Part shown: positions 4,533 to 6,578 of the stretch, piece by piece
Numbering within the stretch: the first letter of the stretch is position 1
Layout of the letters: the number at the start of each line of letters is the position of its first letter
Source of the DNA: Allosphingosinicella sp.
GTDB taxonomy: Bacteria > Pseudomonadota > Alphaproteobacteria > Sphingomonadales > Sphingomonadaceae
Assembly: GCA_030146745.1 (NCBI GenBank)
Contig: JASLBD010000147.1
Location: 1 to 6,578 of the forward strand
Length of the DNA stretch: 6,578 nt
Direction of reading: 5' to 3'
The notes under the pieces: model-generated
The model's input: the letters and a program-made list of their open reading frames with translations, nothing else
The model's database searches: none
What the model was told of the DNA's origin: nothing
Translations under genes and position numbers: made by a program

Positions 4533-5372
4533 ATGTCCATGTTCGACGCGCTCTCAAATGCTGGTTTCCAAATCGAATTCCACAGTCATGCCCAAGCGAT
4601 CCTTGGCGGTGACTTCCCAGATGTTGCGAGCGAAATCGAGGACGTGCTGCTGAAGGCGACGATTCCGATTGAGGAGATTATTGCAGGCGGAGGCGGCGAG
4701 ACCAAGGGTACGCAGCGGCTGCGTCGTGGGCTGCAAGCCCACGGCTGGGCAACCCAAGAGTTCGTGGTCAAGAAGCTGATCAACGACGTTCCCCGGGAAG
4801 CGATCAGCCACAAGATGGATCACGTGAAATCGTATCCTCTTGGCGCCGGCGTGACGGGAACCATCGCGCTGGAGATCGAGTGGAACAACAAGGACCCCTT
4901 CTACGATCGCGATCTCGAAAACTTTAAACGCCTGCACGCCGACGGGGCGATCTCAGTCGGTATCATCATCACGCGAGGGCGGAGTCTCCACGACCGGATG
5001 CGCGAGCTCGTCGGCCGATTTTTCGAGGAACGGCAGATCCAGGGCTTCGACGATCTCCTGAGGTGGGGTTACGATCCCACGTCGAAGCAGCGCGCCGCTA
5101 TTCTCAAGCGGATGCAGGCTACCAAGGCGCGAGGGGAGCTCACCTTTCGGGAGGTGTTCGTCGCCAAGTTCGTCGCGGACAAGTTCGGCGAAGCGACCAC
5201 GCATTGGCGCAAGCTCGAAGATCGCGTCCATCGCGGCGTCGGTAATCCCTGCCCGCTGGTTCTGATCGGCTTGCCCGATAGCGTGGTCACATTTGGAGAG
5301 CTGGAGGCCGAGCTGAGGCCCATCATCGAACAGGCTGCGGCGGAAGCGGACGGCGAGGCAACTTCGGAGTAG
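4533..5372 (+). CDS. BglII-family type II restriction endonuclease
   Basis: The predicted protein is 279 residues. It is expected to cut double-stranded DNA at a short specific site as the restriction half of a type II R-M system, acting in the cytoplasm as a dimer. The segment ISHKMDHVKSYPLGAGVTGT then ALEIEWNNKDPFYDRDLENF (about residues 91-130), followed by FKRLHADGAISVGIIITRG, is the recognisable core of the BglII-type endonuclease family (PD-(D/E)xK fold). Likely metal-binding residues are Asp96, Glu114 and Glu116. In BglII, as I recall, the last position is Gln, so the active site may vary. No clear Shine-Dalgarno precedes the ATG at 4533; a second ATG at 4539 is possible, and an in-frame TAA at 4527 rules out anything longer. 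The gene follows the HTH gene and converges on the methyltransferase gene, with stop codons touching at 5372/5373. Its G+C is clearly lower than the flanks, which suggests transfer. The recognition site is not known. Confidence 0.88.
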   Translation: MSMFDALSNAGFQIEFHSHAQAILGGDFPDVASEIEDVLLKATIPIEEIIAGGGGETKGTQRLRRGLQAHGWATQEFVVKKLINDVPREAISHKMDHVKSYPLGAGVTGTIALEIEWNNKDPFYDRDLENFKRLHADGAISVGIIITRGRSLHDRMRELVGRFFEERQIQGFDDLLRWGYDPTSKQRAAILKRMQATKARGELTFREVFVAKFVADKFGEATTHWRKLEDRVHRGVGNPCPLVLIGLPDSVVTFGELEAELRPIIEQAAAEADGEATSE

Positions 5373-5378
5373 CTACTC
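5367..5378. repeat. 12-bp palindrome spanning the two convergent stop codons
   Basis: GAGTAGCTACTC is a perfect palindrome. It is made of the last sense codon (GAG) and TAG stop of the endonuclease gene, directly followed by the TAG stop and last sense codon of the methyltransferase gene on the other strand. It arises because both proteins end in Glu followed by TAG. It has no loop or T-run, so it is unlikely to be a terminator. Confidence 0.6.
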
Positions 5379-6029
5379 GGCGGCGATGTCCGTGGCGCTG
5401 TTGTGGCCGTAGGTGTCCCAGGTCGGCTTGTAGTCGTGATCGGCCTGGTTGCCCCAGACGCTCCAGCCGCGCCGCTTACCCCGGCTGAACATCTCGAGGC
5501 GCGGCCCCCAAGAGCAATCCTCGATGATCTTATATTGCTCATCGGGCTTGCGGCTGTGTTCGCGCTTGCGGCTCTGAATCATGTTGACCTGGCTGCGGCC
5601 GGGATCGAGGGTGCGCGCGTTCTTGCCGCGGACGCCGAACAGCAGGATCTCGGTCACGTTGCGGAAGTAGAAGCCGACGCCGCGCCCGTCCGAGCCGCCA
5701 TCCTTGCGGACCTTGTGCCAGACGATATTGGAAATGTAGCGATAGCCCCAGGCGTCCATCACCTTCAGCCCTTCGGGCAGTAGCGCGTTCGGCACCCACA
5801 GGTAAAGATGCGAAGGATCTGCGGCGATGTCCGCGACCGGCAATTCGCAGATATCCTTCAAGGTCATCGTCCCGTAGCGGGCAAGCCTCTTATGCTCGGG
5901 CGCGACCTTCCCTGTGCGGTTCTGGAACTGCCAGGGCGGATCGGCGAGGACGGTCCCGAACCGCTTCCCGCGGGCGCTGGCGAGGAGATCGATCGCAGCG
6001 TCTGACAGGGGCGTTTCCGGTGAGAACAT
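5373..6029 (-). CDS. MT-A70-family DNA adenine-N6 methyltransferase (modification partner)
   Basis: The predicted protein is 218 residues. It is expected to methylate adenine N6 in the site cut by the neighbouring endonuclease, protecting host DNA. The catalytic motif DPPW is at residues 30-33, within KRFGTVLADPPWQFQNRTG. Further MT-A70 features are LYLWVPNALLPEGLKVMDAW (about 75-94), NIVWHKVRKDGG (101-112) and HSRKPDEQYKIIEDC (158-172). Last comes RLEMFSRGKRRGWSVWGNQ (about 177-195), the family's conserved C-terminal block contributing to AdoMet binding. Length is normal for bacterial members. The ATG at 6029 has no good Shine-Dalgarno, and an in-frame TAG at 6051 limits any extension. It sits 10 nt beyond the end of Tat-gene copy B on the same strand, so it may be read from that gene's promoter as well as its own. 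Pairing with a BglII-like nuclease is inferred from convergence. BglII's own methylase, to my knowledge, modifies cytosine, so this pairing differs. Confidence 0.9.
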   Translation of the reverse strand: MFSPETPLSDAAIDLLASARGKRFGTVLADPPWQFQNRTGKVAPEHKRLARYGTMTLKDICELPVADIAADPSHLYLWVPNALLPEGLKVMDAWGYRYISNIVWHKVRKDGGSDGRGVGFYFRNVTEILLFGVRGKNARTLDPGRSQVNMIQSRKREHSRKPDEQYKIIEDCSWGPRLEMFSRGKRRGWSVWGNQADHDYKPTWDTYGHNSATDIAAE

Positions 6030-6032
6030 ATC

Positions 6033-6064
6033 AGGATCTTTAGCAATCCGCTAAATCGGATTCA
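6033..6064 (-). promoter_or_regulatory. Possible methyltransferase promoter with embedded inverted repeat
   Basis: On the minus strand, TTGAAT and TAAAGA are separated by 17 nt, close to the methyltransferase ATG, which would give a nearly leaderless transcript; this would fit the missing ribosome site. AATCCG-N6-CGGATT (6045-6062) sits between the two boxes, and a second repeat, ATTTCG-N6-CGAAAT (6072-6089), lies just upstream. The boxes match the consensus only weakly. The repeats could be operator sites for the HTH protein or for the methyltransferase, but they do not match the TGGTCC palindromes. Confidence 0.35.
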
Positions 6065-6546
6065 AGGCGAGATTTCGGATATGCGAAATTAGTAGTGGGT
6101 AACTCGGCCAACCGCCGCGCGTCGTCCCTCAGCCGCTCCAGGCAGTCCTCCGAGCCGCAATCCTCCCAGGCGTGCTCGGCGACGGCGAGGTCCAGCTTCA
6201 GGGCCAAGGCCGGCAGATCCGCTGCCGGAACCCGAAGCACCCGCCGGACGGCCGCGAGACGGAGCTTGTCGAGCCGCTCGAACCTTTCCTCCAGCGCCTC
6301 GCAGGCAAGCGCCCGCCGCTCCGCCGGCAGAAGCGCCTCCTCCGCCTCGAACGCCGCGACCCGAGCCTCCGCCCGCGGCAAGGCGGCGACGGCCCGGTCC
6401 CTAGTACGGCAGGATGGGCCGCGCGCCGCCCCCGAGCCAGGCGCGGTCGGGACGGTCGCCGCCCGCCCCGCCCCGGCAAAGGCGCAAGCGCCGACACCCG
6501 CGCCTAGCAACGCCCGGCGCGACAGGTTATGCCTCGTAGGCGCCAT
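6040..6546 (-). CDS. Twin-arginine-signal helical protein, copy B, with a replaced C-terminus
   Basis: The predicted protein is 168 residues. It has the same Tat signal as copy A (MAPTRHNLSRRALLG, with Arg10-Arg11) and the same helical mature region up to about residue 135, with about 15 substitutions and no gaps. After GSEDCLERLRDDARRLAELP the sequence leaves the family pattern. The last 18 residues, TTNFAYPKSRLESDLADC, are encoded by AT-richer DNA (about 6043-6100) that also carries the methyltransferase upstream repeats. The native 3' end was therefore probably lost where the R-M island joins, and the frame now runs on to a TAA at 6040-6042. AAGGAGA (6556-6562) provides a strong ribosome site about 10 nt before the ATG. 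Cys82, Cys130 and Cys135 give more cysteines than copy A. The role is unknown, and whether the altered tail matters is uncertain. Confidence 0.82.
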   Translation of the reverse strand: MAPTRHNLSRRALLGAGVGACAFAGAGRAATVPTAPGSGAARGPSCRTRDRAVAALPRAEARVAAFEAEEALLPAERRALACEALEERFERLDKLRLAAVRRVLRVPAADLPALALKLDLAVAEHAWEDCGSEDCLERLRDDARRLAELPTTNFAYPKSRLESDLADC

Positions 6547-6572
6547 GCCTGAGGTTCTCCTTCTTCGTGGTC
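6109..6572. repeat. Direct repeat copy B (paralogous Tat-gene block)
   Basis: This is the partner of 3690-4152, in the same orientation, with the best-aligned part at 6140-6546. The two blocks bracket the HTH, endonuclease and methyltransferase genes. A TGGTC at 6568-6572 corresponds to the left arm of operator 1 in copy A. Confidence 0.8.
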
Positions 6573-6578
6573 AAGAAT

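Overview
The window is GC-rich DNA, about 78% G+C in the sampled line 3901-3960. It fits an alphaproteobacterium of the order Sphingomonadales. The support is family-level: a small secreted protein with the 'VVVCGRR' motif at 2016-2339, and paired twin-arginine-signal helical proteins of a type I associate with Sphingomonas. This placement is inference, not a database result.

Layout. Positions 1-1773 hold a minus-strand pair: a small two-helix membrane protein, then an OafA/YrhL-type membrane O-acyltransferase with a C-terminal SGNH domain that runs off the left edge. Positions 2016-2339 hold a small secreted plus-strand protein. Positions 2340-2887 hold no convincing gene, only short inverted repeats. 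Positions 2888-3658 are a worn minus-strand cluster of toxin-antitoxin-like genes. It has an HI1420-type antitoxin gene split by a 211-bp palindromic element, a 20-codon remnant of a DUF4160 gene, and an intact DUF2442 gene. Positions 3648-4127 and 6040-6546 are two close paralogues of a Tat-exported helical protein, colinear without a gap over more than 400 bp.

Between the paralogues lies a compact restriction-modification island of visibly lower G+C (32/60 in 4561-4620). It has a small HTH regulator (plus), a BglII-family restriction endonuclease (plus) and an MT-A70-family adenine methyltransferase (minus). The nuclease and methylase converge with their stop codons directly abutting. Two 19-bp palindromes of the form TGGTCC-N7-GGACCA lie just before the HTH gene and between it and the nuclease gene. 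This suggests the HTH protein acts as a controller of its own gene and of the nuclease.

Two points stand out. The first is the 211-bp element at 3238-3448. It has 18-bp imperfect terminal inverted repeats and a TA target duplication, and removing it with one TA restores an uninterrupted antitoxin frame ending in LGLELTAKAA. The second is the R-M island lodged between near-identical Tat genes, with a candidate two-operator control circuit.
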